Assembly: GCA_035235625.1 (NCBI GenBank)
Contig: CP141147.1
Coordinates: 2,084,001-2,148,000, forward strand
DNA: 64,000 bases
Direction of reading: 5' to 3'
Origin: Saururus chinensis
Lineage: Eukaryota; Streptophyta; Magnoliopsida; Piperales; Saururaceae
Every line of letters starts with the position of its first letter. Position 1 is the first letter of the stretch. The notes below the pieces were generated by a model that was not told the origin of the DNA, made no database searches, and saw nothing but the letters and a program-made list of their open reading frames with translations. A program made the position numbers and the translations under genes. Below, one piece after another: positions 48,379 through 60,463 of the stretch.

Positions 48379-48671
48379 TGTTAAAAACGGGTCCATTGTC
48401 TAGTGGCACTACTTTGTAATTTTTATGAACTTTTAGGATAGTTTATTTATGTAATGAGCATCTTGTATGTTAGTGTTTATTGATATTGTAAATTTGTAGT
48501 AGTAATGACATTCCGGCTGTGAACAGAGAGCGGCCATTGCAACAGTAAAACAACAGAGCCTCATTTTTTCTTCTCAGTTCGTTATCCTCTCTACACAAAT
48601 CCCTTTAATCTTTCTGATTAAAACCTATATCCATTACAATTTTCTTTTACCTTCTCTCATCCTCTCCAACA
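48379..48671 (+). repeat. Copia 5' LTR (293 bp)
   Basis: TG...CA ends, with partner at 55,723-56,004 (shared CATTGTCTAGTGGCA / TATTGTCTAGTGGCA, GACATTCCGGCTGTGAACAG, CTCTCATCCTCTCCAACA). Confidence 0.9.
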
Positions 48672-48730
48672 AATTTGGTAGCTGAGGGCAAATATCAATT
48701 CTTTGAGTTTTCTTAAACCACCATAGCATC

Positions 48731-50950
48731 ATGTTCAAGTTCATCGGAGAAGCTTCGTTGCTAGTGTTCGATGGAAAAAAGTATGATTTTTGGAGCATAC
48801 AAATGAGGAACCTCTTTATATTAAAAGATCTATGGGATTACATGGAAGAAGGCTATGAAGAACTACAAAATGGAGAAGACCTAGCAACTTGGGATGAAGA
48901 GAAGAAGGCATACAAAGATAACAAGAAGCAAGATGCAAAGCCCTTTCTACATACAACAAATAGTGAGCAAAACAATTTTTCCAAGAATCATGGCTTCTAG
49001 AAAATCAAAAGAAGCATGGGAAATTTTAAAGAATCAATTTCAAGAGACCAAAAAGGTAATTGCTATCAAGCTTCAAACTTTATGGATAGATTTTGATAAT
49101 TTGGCAATGAAATATAGTGAGAATATTCAAGATTTTAATTCTATAGTTACTACAATTGTTAATCAAATTCGAAGCTATGGTGATAGTATTCCGGATAAGA
49201 AGATTGTACAAAAAGTGCAAGAAGCTTACTGGCCAAATTTGAGCATGTTGTGGCCACTATTGAAGAGGCAAGATATTTATCAAAATTAAGCATGCATGAA
49301 TTGATGAGTTCTCTTGAAACTCCTAAAGCAAGAATGAAGAAGTTTACTCCTTCCTCTATAGAGCAAGCTTTCCAATCTAAATTGACTTTCAAGGACAAAA
49401 ATGAAGATGGAGGAAAGAAAAATTTTCAAAATAATTCATTTAAAGGTAGAGGAAAAGGAAAGCATAGAAATGGAAGAGGTTATGGAAAAGGAAATTCAAA
49501 TCGAAGAGGTAGATATGAGAAGCAAAATAATGGTTGTTTCATTTGCAAGAAGACAAATCATGTTGTTAATTATTGTTATTTTAGATGCAAGAGATGCAAG
49601 CACCACACTCATGCTCCAAAGGATTACAAATTTTAAAATAAGGATCAAATAAATTTCACTGAAAAGAAGGAAGATAAACAAAGCCACTTGTTCTACTCTT
49701 ATATGAACACACAAGAAGAAATGAAAGATGTTTGGTACTTGGATAGTGGTTGTAGTAACCACATGACAAACAACCAGGAAAGCTTTGTGAAGCTTTTACA
49801 AAATAGTATTTCTCAAGTAAAGCTAAGAGATAGAAAAATACAAAGTTGAGGGCAAAGGAATCATATCCATCCAAACAAATAAAGGTGAGCCTAAACTCGT
49901 TCATGATGTTTTTTATGTTCCCAGTTTAACACAAAATTTGCTTAGTGTGGAGCAACTTATGTAAAGATGCTATAAGGTGCATTTTGAAAAAGATGAATTT
50001 GTTATAATTGATAAAAGCATGGGGCAAATGATAGAAAAGGTCAAAATGGCATCAAACATGGTGTTTCCATTAGTCATGTCTATTTGTACAAACTATGGAA
50101 TGAAGGCCATTCATATGGATGATTCTCTATTATGGCACTTGAGGTTTGGGCATTTGAACTATAAAAGTCTCACTTTGCTCAATCAAAAGAACATGGTCTT
50201 TAGATTTCCAATAATCAATCAAGAAGATATTTGTAAGGGGTAAATATATGGAAAACAACATAGACTACAATTTTTGGAGTCGACTTGGAGATCAAAATAA
50301 CCACTTGAGCTTGTTCAAGCCGACATATGTGGACCAACTAATACATCATCATTCAACAAGAAAAAGTATTTTTTATTCTTTGTAGATGATTTTACAAGAA
50401 TGATGTGGGTTTATATTATAGATGTCAAATCGGATGCATGCATTTTCTATATTTGTGCAATTCAAGACATTTGTAGGAAATCAAAGTGAAAAGAAATTGA
50501 ATGCCTTGAGTACTAATCGTGGTGGTGAATTAACATTAAGAGAATTTTAGAATTTTTGCAAAGAACATGGCATGAAGAGGGACCTAACAACTAGTTACAC
50601 ACCTCAACAAAATGGTACATCAGAGAGAAAAAAATAGAACCATTGTGGAGATGGCAAGCCAAAAGGGAAGAATCTTCCAAACCAATTTTGGGCGGAAGCC
50701 GTTAATACGGCCACTTACATTATTAATATGTCTCCAACAAAGGCAGTTCAAAACATGACACCATATAAAACATGGCATAAGAGAAAACCACAAGTAAGTT
50801 ACTTCAAAATTTTTGGATGTATTGCTTATGCTCATATTCCTACACAAAAGAGAAACAAGTTTGATGAGAAAGGAGAAAAGTGCATCTTCATTTGATGTAG
50901 TAAAGAATCCAAAGTTTATAGGTTTTTCAATCTTAAAGCAAAGGAATTGG
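48731..50950 (+). pseudogene. Copia gag, protease and integrase, broken
   Basis: Gag from ATG 48,731 (FIGEASLLVFDGKKYDFW; SKEAWEILKNQFQ) with a frameshift near 49,240, and a CCHC zinc knuckle (CFICKKTNHVVNYC, about 49,537-49,578). Protease active-site motif WYLDSGCSNHMT is at about 49,735-49,770. Integrase has LLWHLRFGHLNYKSL (about 50,126), VQADICGPT and FVDDFTRMMWVY, then DRGGEL-type and later pieces (WAEAVNTATYIINMSP; YFKIFGCIAYAH). Stops at about 49,848, 50,241 and 50,630 and further shifts. The coding sequence is cut at 50,953 by the solo LTR and resumes at 54,439. Confidence 0.88.
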
Positions 50951-50953
50951 TGA

Positions 50954-53900
50954 TGTAAGAACTCTTTTCTTAAACCGGTTTACATTTAATTTTATTTATT
51001 ATTTAATAATCATTATATAGTTTAAGCCGTTTCTGATCGATTTTGATAATTTTCAAAAAAAAAGGTGGTTTCCAAAGGTTTTAACCAAAAATAACTTCAC
51101 TTTTATGAGTTTTAAGTGAATTTAGATCAATTGTAAATTTTATGAATTTTATCAAAAATTTCAAAAAATAGGGTTTGATGGGACCCCCTATGGGCCCACA
51201 GTCTAATTTTGGGTTTTTGGTCCAAAACATCCCATATATCAAAACAAGTTATTAGAAAAAAAAATTAGAATTTTTCTATTCTTAATTTTGGTTTAGATGG
51301 TCAAATTTCCTAATTCTAGTTAAAAAATTTATTCACACCCTAAGTTTTAATTTGGTTTAGCCCATTCTTTCTTATAAAAGGAAAGGTCTGAGTCAGGAGA
51401 TTTAGAGCCTAATTCCCCATTAGGCCTAAATAGAAAGTGATTAGAGGTAAGATTTTCTTAATTCTTTCTTAATCATTAGGGCTTTTCATAAACTTTCCAT
51501 AATCTCCTCCTTCTCTATTTGATTCAATTCATTTTTAAGTCATTAAATCACTTATTTACACCTATACTTTAAACCCTAGCTTTCAAATTTTCATTTTTAT
51601 GTCTCCAAAGCTCTAGATTTATTATTTTTTCAATGTTTTTCAAGTTTAAATTGGATTTAGGTGGGTATTGACAAGAAAATCATTTTTTGGAAGGTTTCAT
51701 AGGTGATTGAGGAGCTAATCCAACTCAAAACAAGGTGAAAAGTAATGGGTTTAATTTCAGCCTTACTATGTTTGAAAAATCTCAGTTTTTATGTGTTTTT
51801 CTTGAATGGGTTTCTTGTTTAGGGCTTTAATGGTAAATTATTAGAAAGTTTAATTTTTTGCCTTGATTTTTTAGGGTTTTGATTTAAAATGGGTTAATTT
51901 AGCATTCTGGAATGTTTGATTGAATTTTCACGATGTTTGAGGCTTTGATTGAAGGTTTTAAGTTCTATTAATGGTGTCTCAGTTTGGTTTTCAAAATGAA
52001 GAAGACGAACCAGATTTGCCGTTATGGCAATCAATCGCCCTTGAGGCCAATCGATAGGCCAAACGGAATTGTAGGCCGATTTTTAGGCCAGCCAATCGAA
52101 CGGCCTTACAGGCCGATCAATCAACTACACAATAGATTTGGGAATTTTGGGTTTTTATGCCTATTTCGGTATTTTTACTCCCAACTGATATTTCTAATGT
52201 TATGTAGAGTGTTTTAAGTTAGAATAAGCTATTGGAAGGGTATGTGGAATTACATGATTATGGTTAGACTTATTAGCATGATTATCTTGAACTTAAATTC
52301 TAATATTTGAGCATGTTTTTTAGCAAGGTTATTGTATGACAATGATATGATATGTCATCTTATAATATGAATGAACTATGGGTAAATGGTGATGTCATGT
52401 TCTAGCTTCATGTGTAGAATAATTTTGCTTGTATAAGTTGAGCATTTGATTTCACATGAATGAAATGATGGTTTACGATAGATTTCATTCATGATTTCAG
52501 TTGGTAAACATGATTAGATTTTATCAAAGCATATGTGTATTACATTATGAGCTATTGTCAAAGCAAGGTCATGTGCTCAGGAATGTATGAACACACACAT
52601 GTGGGGAATTAATTATGAAATCGTAATTGCATATTACTCAAATATGATGTATGTGAGAACTAATAGGAGCACATTCCATGTATTGGAATTCACATAGAAA
52701 TTGCTCACGTTTGTATCATGTTGAATGCATCATAAAGCAGATTTCATGAAGGAGACTTTACCGATGTTTAGCCGTGGTTGATCGATTGGGTGCAATGATG
52801 TCGAGATTGCATGACGGATAATTGATCGTTGGCTTAATCGGAACGTGGCTAGTCCGAAAGGACATTATTTCAATTTGAGTTCCTGATTTGAACATGGATC
52901 CTCCTCGGGTTGAGTTAATTGATTATGATGCGATTGAGATTTATTTGATGTAGTCACATTTGGACCCTAAGAATTAAGAGTGGTATGCCATCGTGCACCG
53001 ACTGCCACGTATTCTAGATTTCCCCTAAGGAAATCAGACTCTCCCTACCGCTGAGATGTCTAGGGTGAACACACTGCTCTAGGTCTTCGTGAGGATATCA
53101 GACATCCTTAGCCAGAACTGTCTAGGGCGAGTAGACTTCCTCTAGGTTTTTGAAAGGAAATCGGACATCCCTTATGGATTGTCTAGGGTGAGCAGTGAGG
53201 CTGACTACCCCAAACACCATAGGTTTCCATTTGAAAATCGGATTTATGTCCAGGTTGGGTTAAGGCCCTAGGTTTCCATGTAGAAAATCGGACGATATCC
53301 AAAGCGGGTGATATGATTGTATTCCTCTCCATCATGGAGACATTCACCATATGTTGATAATGCATGTGTATGAGATAATATTATGCCTAGATTACATAGG
53401 TTGTGTAAGGATATTTGAGATTATGTGACACATGTGGATATGATTTATTATGCATCATCTTGATATAGTGTGGTTTAGACACTTGTCGTGCAGGTGAATG
53501 AGCTATGGAATGTATGAGATTTATATTTGCATGATCTGAATTAAGTGTTAGAGACATTATCATGCATGTTTATGTGATATGAATGCATGATCTGATTCAT
53601 GTGATTGAGAAATTATCATGCAGGTTTATGTGATATGGTTGCATGATCCAAAAGTGTGTGAGAGATACTTCTCATGCGGTTTATATGTGACATTATACTT
53701 GATATGATTGGATAAGGATCATTACTTATGCAAGATGGATGCTAAGTCATGACAAGATTATTTATTCCCTGACTTAATATACATGTTATTTGCATGCTAG
53801 ATCTTTTACTTATCGGTAAGTAGGCGTTTAGTAAGGGGATGATCAAAAAAGGATATACCATGTCATTTATGGATCTGAATTACCATATTGTTATGCTGTG

Positions 53901-54438
53901 ATGATCTTTCTGATTTTGTTGCTGTCAACAAACCATTATTGAATTTTGTACTCACCCCATTTTGTGTTTTATTTTGGGGCTGCACGGCCCAACGTGCAAA
54001 CGAACATGATACTTTATACAAAGGACGTTATGAGTACTCATCGGATTAGCTTTTGTCACATTCTGATGGTGCTTTACTTTCTGATTTTCATCTTTCTAGA
54101 GCTTGAAAACAGAATATGGTGGATTATGTATGTTACTAGTGTTTATTTGTAGTTATTAGACATCTCTAACCTTTTCAAACTTTGAGCCATGTGTGGACTC
54201 CAGAGATTATGATGTGGGTTGTGTGTGAGGATGATGATGATGGTTTATTTTATTATCATCTTTATCCTTATTACTCTTGCTTAAAGGATGTGAGGTACAC
54301 AATTCCATTACTTGAACCGTCTGTATGAGGGACTAAGTCTTCCACAAATTTGATAATCCGTTCAATTTTGTCGCCCCCGCACATTGACCAGCCCTTGGAC
54401 AGGGTTCGGCTTAGGTCGGGCGGAGCCGGGGCGTGAAA
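50954..54438 (+). mobile_element. Solo LTR, copy D (3.5 kb), target duplication GGTGA
   Basis: Starts TGTAAGAACTC, ends GGGGCGTGAAA (probably a mutated GTGACA end), flanked by GGTGA at 50,949-50,953 and 54,439-54,443. The copia reading KELV...ISRDVIF is restored across the join. Contains a TATA box (TATAAAAG, 51,373-51,380) and the conserved block ACTCACCCCATTTTGTG near 53,951. Repeats of about 60 bp occur at 53,490-53,700 (GATTTATATTTGCATGATC type) and CTAGG...GACATCC units at 53,030-53,200. Members A-C lie elsewhere in the window. Confidence 0.88.
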
Positions 54439-55700
54439 GGTGATCTCCAGAGATGTAATCTTTGATGTAGAAGGCTCATGAAACTTTGAAGAAAACAATG
54501 ATGCATCTTCAAAAGTATATATAGAAGATGAAAAAGAAGGGACTTCATCAAGTTATCAAACTTCAAATGGTTCAGTCACAAAATAATGAAACTCTTCCTA
54601 CACATCATGACTCAAAGCAAGATTCAATCATATAGCAAATTAATCCAAATGATATGAATGTGATGTTACATTCTTTTCTTGTGATCCAACAAAATTTGAA
54701 GATGCTTTAAGAGAATAAGTTTGGATAGAAGCAATGGATAGTGAAATGAATATGATTGAGAAAAACAAGACATGAGAATTGGTTGATAAACCTTAAAACA
54801 AAGAAGTGATTGACTTGAAATGGGTGTACAAAACTAAGTTCAATGAAAATGGTTCAATGCAAAAACACAAAGAAAGGCTAGTTGCAAAAGGATACTCACA
54901 ACAAACCGTCATTGATTTCAACGAAACTTATACTCCCAATGCAAGAATGGAAACTATAAGAATTGTTCTTACACTTGCCGCTCAATTGAAACTACAAGTG
55001 TATCAATTTGATGTCAAATCTGTCGTTTTAAATGGAGAGCTAGAAGAAGAAGTTTATGTTGAGCAACCACAAGGATACAAAGAAAAAAGCAAGGAAGGAA
55101 AGATCTAGAAAGTCAACAAAGCTTTGTATGGACTCAAACAAACTCCAAGAGCATGGAATAGCAAGATTGATAAGTATTTCAAACAAAATGGATTCCAAAG
55201 AAGCCTAAGTGAGCCATCTCTCTTATGTAAAGAAAGAAGATATGCATGATTCCAAAGAAGCATAATCTGATAGTGATTATGCTCGTATCTTTAATGATAG
55301 AAGCACTTCTGGTTACATCTTTACATTGGGAAGCAAGGTAATATCATGGTCATTAAAGAAGCAAGACACCATTGTTCTCTCCTTCGCTGAAGCCGAATAC
55401 ATCTCATCTTCAAGTGCATCATGTGAAGTGGTTTAGTAAAGGAAAATTGTCAAGGATCTCAAGTGTGAGTAAGCAAATCTAACAACAATTTTTTGTGACA
55501 ACATGTCGGCTATTGCAACGACTAAAAATCTAATATTTTATGGAAGAACAAAGTACATTGAATTGAGACATCATTACATAAGAGAATTAGTGGAGAAAGG
55601 TGAAGTTGAATTGAATTTCATCAAGACCAATTATTAATTAGCCAATGTATTCACCAAAGCAGTAACAATTAAGAAGTTTATATATTTTAGAAACCGTATG
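54439..55700 (+). pseudogene. Copia reverse transcriptase and RNase H, broken, RT core deleted
   Basis: Reads ISRDVIFDVEGS, then the RT N-terminal block at 54,806-55,108 (DLKWVYKTKFNENGS, KERLVAKGYSQ, QFDVKSVVLNGEL, EEVYVEQPQGY) and VNKALYGLKQTPRAW. The catalytic YVDD region is missing: the sequence jumps near 55,245 to RNase H (STSGYIFTLGSKVISW, FAEAEYIS, FCDNMSAIATTKN). A deletion of roughly the RT palm/thumb explains the short length. The purine-rich stretch AAGAAAGGGAA precedes the 3' LTR. Confidence 0.88.
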
Positions 55701-55722
55701 AAAATTACAAATTAAGAAAGGG

Positions 55723-56004
55723 AATTAAAAACAGGTCTATTGTCTAGTGGCATTACTTTATAATTTTCATGAACTTTTAGGATTGTTTGTTTATGTAATG
55801 AGCATCTTTTATGTTAGGGGTTTTTTATATTGTAATAGAAATGACATTCCGGCTGTGAACAGAGAGCCGTCATTGCAACAGTAAAACAGAGCCTCATTTT
55901 TTCTTCTCAGTTCATTATCTTCTCTACACAAATCCCTTTGATCTTTCCTATTAAAAACTATATCCATTACAATTTTCTTTTACCTTCTCTCATCCTCTCC
56001 AACA
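55723..56004 (+). repeat. Copia 3' LTR (282 bp)
   Basis: Partner of 48,379-48,671. The first two bases are AA instead of TG. Ends CTCTCCAACA at the GATAA duplication. Confidence 0.88.
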
Positions 56005-56729
56005 GATAATGAGTGGATATGAAGGTCTTTAGAACCAACTGTTTAGAGTGAGTGATTGAATACGACTCATTTTCATTATAGTCTGACAAAGCCGTTCCAT
56101 CTTCTCTCTGATTGAAAGTAATTGAAATCTTCTTTAGTTGAGTCAACTTGCCGAACTCTTTTAGCTGTTTGCCTCCCTTCACCACATCCAATAGGTGTAG
56201 CTTCTGCATAGATCTCAACTTCCCTAGGTTTGTTGGCAACTTAGCACCACGAAGACCACTAACATGAGACACCAACAGGTGGCGTAGATCTTCAAGTTTG
56301 ATAATTTGTTTGGGCAATTTAGACACAAGGGTATCCTTTAAATCTAAAGTTTGTAGATTCTTGAGCTTCTTGATGGACTTTGGAATTTTTTGCTATATTT
56401 GTTCCCCTCAAACACAAGTACCTCAAGTGGAAGAGATTTACAATGGAACTAGGAATTGAAGCCAGTTCTATTTTATGCAGACTGAGAACTTTCAATGAGC
56501 AGAACATTTCTTATATTGATGGAGCTACACCATGTGGCCCAAATAGAAAGAGATATCGAAATTTAGAGAGTTTATTGATATCATATCCAAGATTTTGGCC
56601 ATCAGTGTAGATTGCCAGGCGACGAGCTTCACCCCCCATCGATGTGTGGAAACTTTGGTCTTGGGATTTCAAAAGGATGAGTTCATGATCCAATTCATCG
56701 ACTTGGCAGCTTTCCACTCTTTCAAAACA
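56005..56729 (-). pseudogene. NLR pseudogene, MHD to mid-LRR part (split by copia)
   Basis: On the - strand from 56,729: CFERVESCQVDELDHELILLKSQDQSFHTS, LAIYTDGQ, FRYLFLFGP, CSLKVLSLHKIELASIPSSIVNLFHLRYLCLRG, LPKQIIKLEDLRHLLVSH, LPTNLGKLRSMQKLHLLDV, LKKISITF, then a shift and TIMKMSRIQSLTL. This corresponds to residues about 483-700 of the intact NLR. The VHD motif reads VDE. It is continued by 47,900-48,378 after the copia element, and its 5' side is cut at about 56,730 by CACTA-type DNA. Confidence 0.88.
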
Positions 56730-58582
56730 AAAAAATGTATTAGTGACGCATATGACCGTGCGTCACTAAAAAAATGTATTAGTGTCATATCCATCGCTAA
56801 TAACCATGTTTATTAGTGACGCATAGTTCTATGCGTCGCTAATAAGCTCGTTATTAGCGACGCATATCACTATGCGTCGCTATTACTTTATAATTTATTT
56901 TTAAATTAATTTTAAGCTATGTAGAGAGAGAGAGAAAAAAAGAGGATATAGAGAAAGAGGGGGAGAGAGAGGAGAGGGGGAGAGAGAGGGATAGAGGAGG
57001 AGAGAGGGAGAGAAGAGAGAGAGGAGAGATTATAGAGAGATAGTGTAGAGAGAGAAGAGTGAGTATATAGAGAGTGAGAAGAGAGAGTATTGATAGGGGC
57101 AAAATTTAATTTTAATTTTTGTATATTTTTTATTATTTTTTTAAATAAAAAAATAATTTAAAAAATGTATTAATGATGCATATGACTATGCGTCTCTAAT
57201 ACTTTTGTTATTAGCGACGCATAGTCATATGCGTCGCTAATAACCATGTTTATTAGCAACACATATTATATGAATCACTAATAGCCACGGTTATTACAAA
57301 TGTATATTACTATGCGTCGCTATTACTTTATAATTTATTTTTAAATAAATTTTAAAATGTGTAGAAAGAAAAAAAAATGAGAGAGGATATAGAGAGAGAA
57401 GGGGAGAGGGAGAGAGGTGGAGAGGGAGAAAGAGAGAGGGAAAGAGGAGGAGAGAGGGAGAAAAGAGTGAGAGGAGAGAGTATAGAGAGAGAGTGTAGAG
57501 AGAGAGAGAGGAGTGAGTATATAGAGGGAGAGTGTAGAAAGAGGGAAGAGAGTATAGAGAGAAAAGGGGAGTAGAGATAGGGGTGAAATTTAATTTTAAT
57601 TTTTGTAATTTTTTTATTATATTTTTAAAAAAATAAAAATAATAATTAAAAAAACGTATCACGCATATGATTATGCGTCACTAATACTCTTGTTATTAGC
57701 GACACATAGTAATATGCATTGCAAATAACGATGTTTATTAGCAACACATATTTCTATGCATCGCTATTACTTTATAATTTATTTTAAAATTAATTTTAAA
57801 ATATGTAGAGAGAAAAAAAAATGGAAAGAGGATATAGAGAGAGGGGGAGAGGGGGAGAGAGAGAGAGAAAGAGAGGGAGAGTGTAGAGAGAGATATAGAG
57901 AGAGGGGGGAGAGAGAGGAGGAGAGGGAGAGAGATAGGGAGGAGAGAGAGGGAGGAGAGAGAGTGGTGAGAGAGAGGAGAGAGGGTGGAGAGAGGGTGGA
58001 GAGAGTGAGAGAAGAGGACGAGAGAGGAGAGAGAGGGGAGTGAGATAGGTGAGAGCAGAGAGAGGAGGGGATTTATTTTTTAAAAATAATAGTATTTATG
58101 GTGTTTATTAATAAGTGTGGTAAATACTTCATTTTTGGTGACATACTAGTAAACATCGCAAATATGGAACATATTTGCAATGCTCATTCCATAGTGTCGC
58201 AAATGCATAGGAAATGGGCAAAGAAAATAATGTAAATGCATAAGAAACGGGCAAAAGATCGTTATTTTGAGCATCGCTATGGGAAGAGCGTCTAAAAAAT
58301 GTACACTTATAGCGATGCTTCTATTGAAACGTTGCAAAAAATAACGTTTGTAGCGACGCAACTATAGAAACGTCGCTAAAAATCCCGTGCGGGCATTAAT
58401 TTTGTGTGCACGTGATAATCATTAGTGATGTATTAATAAACGTCGCTAATGTATATTATTAATGACACATAGTATTAAGCGTTGCCAATGAGCAATATCG
58501 ACTGTAGTTTTAACGATGTAGTTAGCGATGTTTATAGTATTATTAGCGACACTTGTCGCTAATACTATTATTTGTTGTAGTG
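56730..58582. mobile_element. CACTA-type element, left end eroded, with tandem GA modules
   Basis: The right end is TTTGTTGTAGTG (58,571-58,582), the inverse of a CACTACAACAAA terminus. The interior is filled with TTAGCGACGCATA / TGCGTCGCTAATA inverted words, typical CACTA subterminal transposase-binding arrays. Three tandem modules of about 430-490 bp each contain a GA-rich block (56,924-57,092; 57,361-57,575; 57,805-58,070), a GGGCAAAATTTAATTTTAAT-type stretch and GCGTCGC words. No left TIR was found: it abuts NLR coding sequence. No transposase. The Glu/Arg- or Ser/Leu-rich ORFs here are low-complexity artefacts. Confidence 0.7.
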
Positions 58583-58971
58583 AATTTATGTTTGTAAAGA
58601 TCACTAACATACACTCTTATTAATCTACCCATATATAGACCTAACTATATCAAATATAATGCCTGCACAATGTACAATGCATCAAAATCAACCTAAAATC
58701 TACTAATTAACAGTTAGGCCCTATTTGTTAACATAGTCTATAGCATATATACATGCTTATATGGTCTCCCCCTTGGTATTTATTATATCACATATCACGG
58801 AGAATGGTTCACAATAAACTAATGAGCATTATTTTCCAAACCATGCCTACCAACAAAATTTCAATAAGCAACTAATTGTGTCCCATGCTTCTATAGTCCT
58901 TCAAATCCATACATGCAAACTAATCACCAAACACTCAATGTACATTTGTAATGTTCAATCTACCCATATAT
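58583..58971. repeat. Duplicated host segment (empty-site copy) before the CACTA element
   Basis: Sequence from 58,622 (AATCTACCCATATAT then AGACCTAACTATAT...) recurs from 58,957 (AATCTACCCATATAT), where it is interrupted by the CACTA element and resumes at 62,192 (TATATATACCTAACTATAT, CAGTTAGGCCCTAT, TCACATAT). This is an old tandem duplication with a unit of about 335 bp. Confidence 0.7.
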
Positions 58972-60117
58972 CACTACAACAAAAAAGACTCTAAGCGTCG
59001 CTAATAATTTTTAGTGACGCTTAAAATGCATCCCTAAATACGTCGCCAAAAATGGAGTCGCTATTGCTAATTAGCGACTCTAAGTGTCACTAATCATTTT
59101 TATTAGCGATGTTTACTTTTGCGTCACTATTTTTTTTTTTTGCGATGCATTATTAAGAGTCGCTAATAGTCTATTATTAGCGACGCTTAAATTTATGTGT
59201 CCTTAATAAGTAATTATTAGCGACACTTAATAAAGCATCGCTATTACCTAAAATTATTTTAAAAAATTAAAAATGCCTTATTAGCGACGCTTATCTAAGC
59301 GCGCTAAAAATAAAATTATTAAGACACATTATATAAGTGTCTATAATAAAAAATAATCATTAGCGACGCTTTTTAAAAGTGTCACTAATAAAAAATCTTT
59401 TTAAAAAAATTAATAAAATCGATTAGCGATGCTTTATAAAGCGTCGTTAAAAAATAAAAATTAATAAAAAAATAATGAGCAATGGTTACAAAAGCATCAC
59501 TAATATAAAATAAAAAAACAAAATCCTGTCCCACGACATTTCGGGTTGGAAAGGGAGTAGGAAGGAGGGGAGGTCTTCACCTCCTCATCTTGCAACAAGA
59601 GGGAGGGAGAGGGATGGGTCGGGGTGGGGAGGGGAAGAGAGGGGTTGCACTGGATTTCCAGCACCATCCTCTTCCCCCCACAACTGAGGAAGGGAGTGGG
59701 GAGGGAGCAGTGGGAGGGGAAGAAGGGGGGGGCAACACAGGGCGGTTGGGGAACAGTCAGCGGGGGGAGACTGTTTGGATATGGGAGGAGGGTGACGGAA
59801 TGAATCCTCTCCGGCGTGAGGCAGAGTAAATCCTCTCCGGCGGGAGGTGGAATGAATCCGGGGCGCCAAAGGCAAAAGGGATTTGGGGTGGCGGCAAATG
59901 GACTGGGTTCGGGGCGGCAGGGGGTGGCGGGCGGCAGGTGCAGAAGGGTGGCGTGGGAAGGGTGGGGGTGCACAAGCGGCGAATAAGGCTAGGGGCTACT
60001 GTCAAAAGGTTGGCGGGGGGCGGATTGGATCCGTGGAGGTGGGGGTGAAATGAATCCGGGGCCCCTACAGGCCTAATGGATCCGGGGTGGCAGCGGGTGA
60101 GCGGGTCCAGGGCGGTT

Positions 60118-60140
60118 GGGGGGGGGGGGGGGGGGGGGGG
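60118..60140 (+). repeat. Poly-G run (23 G)
   Basis: A homopolymer within the GC-rich core of the CACTA element. Length in the assembly may be unreliable. Confidence 0.9.
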
Positions 60141-60463
60141 CATGGGAGTTGGGGGATGGCTGGGAGCACGGGCAGCGGGTAGGGCGGGGGAAGCTGTCGA
60201 AAGGACGGCAACCGGCGGGGGGTGGCTGTCGAAAGAACGGTGGGGCGGACATGAAGCAGGGTGGTGATCGGGGGAGAAGAAGACCGCAGGGGCAAAAATA
60301 TCGCCTACACGAGCGAATACAAACTGCCCACACTGGCAAATATATACCACCCGCATGGGGGAATATATACCACTCGCGCAGGCGATTTCGCCCACGCAAT
60401 CGAAACAAAGCCCGTGCAGGCGATTTCTCCCGAACGGCAGAAATTTAAAAACATTTCCCTCTC

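Larger units (their letters stand above)
48379..56004 (+). mobile_element. Ty1-copia element (7.6 kb), target duplication GATAA
   Basis: Starts TGTTAAAAACGGG and ends CTCTCCAACA, flanked on both sides by GATAA (48,374-48,378 and 56,005-56,009), inserted into an NLR coding sequence. The two LTRs flank a degenerate gag-pol in the canonical copia order. The interior is enlarged by a 3.5 kb solo LTR. LTR copies differ at many positions and the coding region is full of stops, so the insertion is old. Confidence 0.92.

Noticed and set aside
56714-56730. CACTCTTTCAAAACAAA as a degenerate left TIR of the first CACTA element
   Set aside because: These bases are NLR coding sequence (CFERVE on the - strand), matching the intact gene, so they are not a transposon end.
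56917-58043. Glu/Arg- and Ser/Leu-rich ORFs
   Set aside because: Produced by GA/CT microsatellite-like blocks.
59500-60448. Long proline- and glycine-rich ORFs on both strands
   Set aside because: Low-complexity GC-rich core of the CACTA element; overlapping frames are all open because stop codons are rare in such DNA.
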